Source: JAKFVC01 sp040386595 (GTDB taxonomy: Bacteria; Planctomycetota; Planctomycetia; Planctomycetales; Planctomycetaceae). Taken from it: a stretch of 64,000 nt of DNA. The stretch spans positions 1 through 64,000 of the forward strand of contig JAZKFE010000003.1 of assembly GCA_040386595.1 (NCBI GenBank). Reading direction: 5' to 3'. More model-generated notes on the stretch are below. The model made no database searches. It was not told where the DNA came from and was given only the letters and a program-made list of their open reading frames with translations. The DNA itself is not shown here. How positions within the stretch are numbered: position 1 is the first letter of the stretch.

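Overview
The window looks like a chromosomal segment of a planctomycete (Planctomycetaceae-type). The main reasons are three consecutive very large exported proteins that each start with a basic N-terminus followed by the planctomycete-type signal LE-x-R-x-LL-(A/S), an S1-type sulfatase, and small secreted proteins of unknown function. No species can be named from the sequence alone.

Layout, left to right. Positions 1-2057 hold the end of a HEAT-repeat gene and a secreted protein of unknown function in one likely operon, followed by a strong terminator-like hairpin. Positions 2642-5887 hold a secreted protein with a single c-type heme motif, a decayed sulfatase tail and an intact sulfatase. 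Positions 5917-6880 are an IS5-family element, with perfect 17-bp inverted repeats and a transposase broken by two nonsense codons, inserted beside the remnant of an IS3-family orfA. A roughly 1 kb AT-richer spacer follows.

Three giant genes, all on the + strand, then fill about 80% of the window. Giant 1 (8068-17892, 3,274 aa) has Ig-like domains, a beta-helix stalk built of about 18-residue coils, a coiled coil, a HINT autoprocessing domain interrupted by an insertion with two membrane segments, and a C-terminal domain that looks like an ADP-ribosyltransferase-type toxin. A 141-aa gene just downstream is the natural candidate for its immunity protein. After a PaaK/CapK-like adenylate-forming enzyme and some doubtful small ORFs comes Giant 2 (21513-28817, 2,434 aa), an adhesin-like chain of autotransporter-type repeats, a DUF11 domain, two Calx-beta and two cadherin-like domains, closed by a 15-bp hairpin. 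Giant 3 starts at 29726 and is still open at the right edge (at least 11,425 aa). It is a mosaic of RTX-like, haemagglutinin-like, Ala/Gly-rich beta-repeat, FG-GAP, EF-hand and 130/131-aa tandem-repeat regions.

My reading is that 8-64 kb is a surface or secretome island of giant exoproteins, one of which ends in a polymorphic toxin and has an adjacent candidate immunity gene. Domain names come from recognising motifs by eye; no database search was run.
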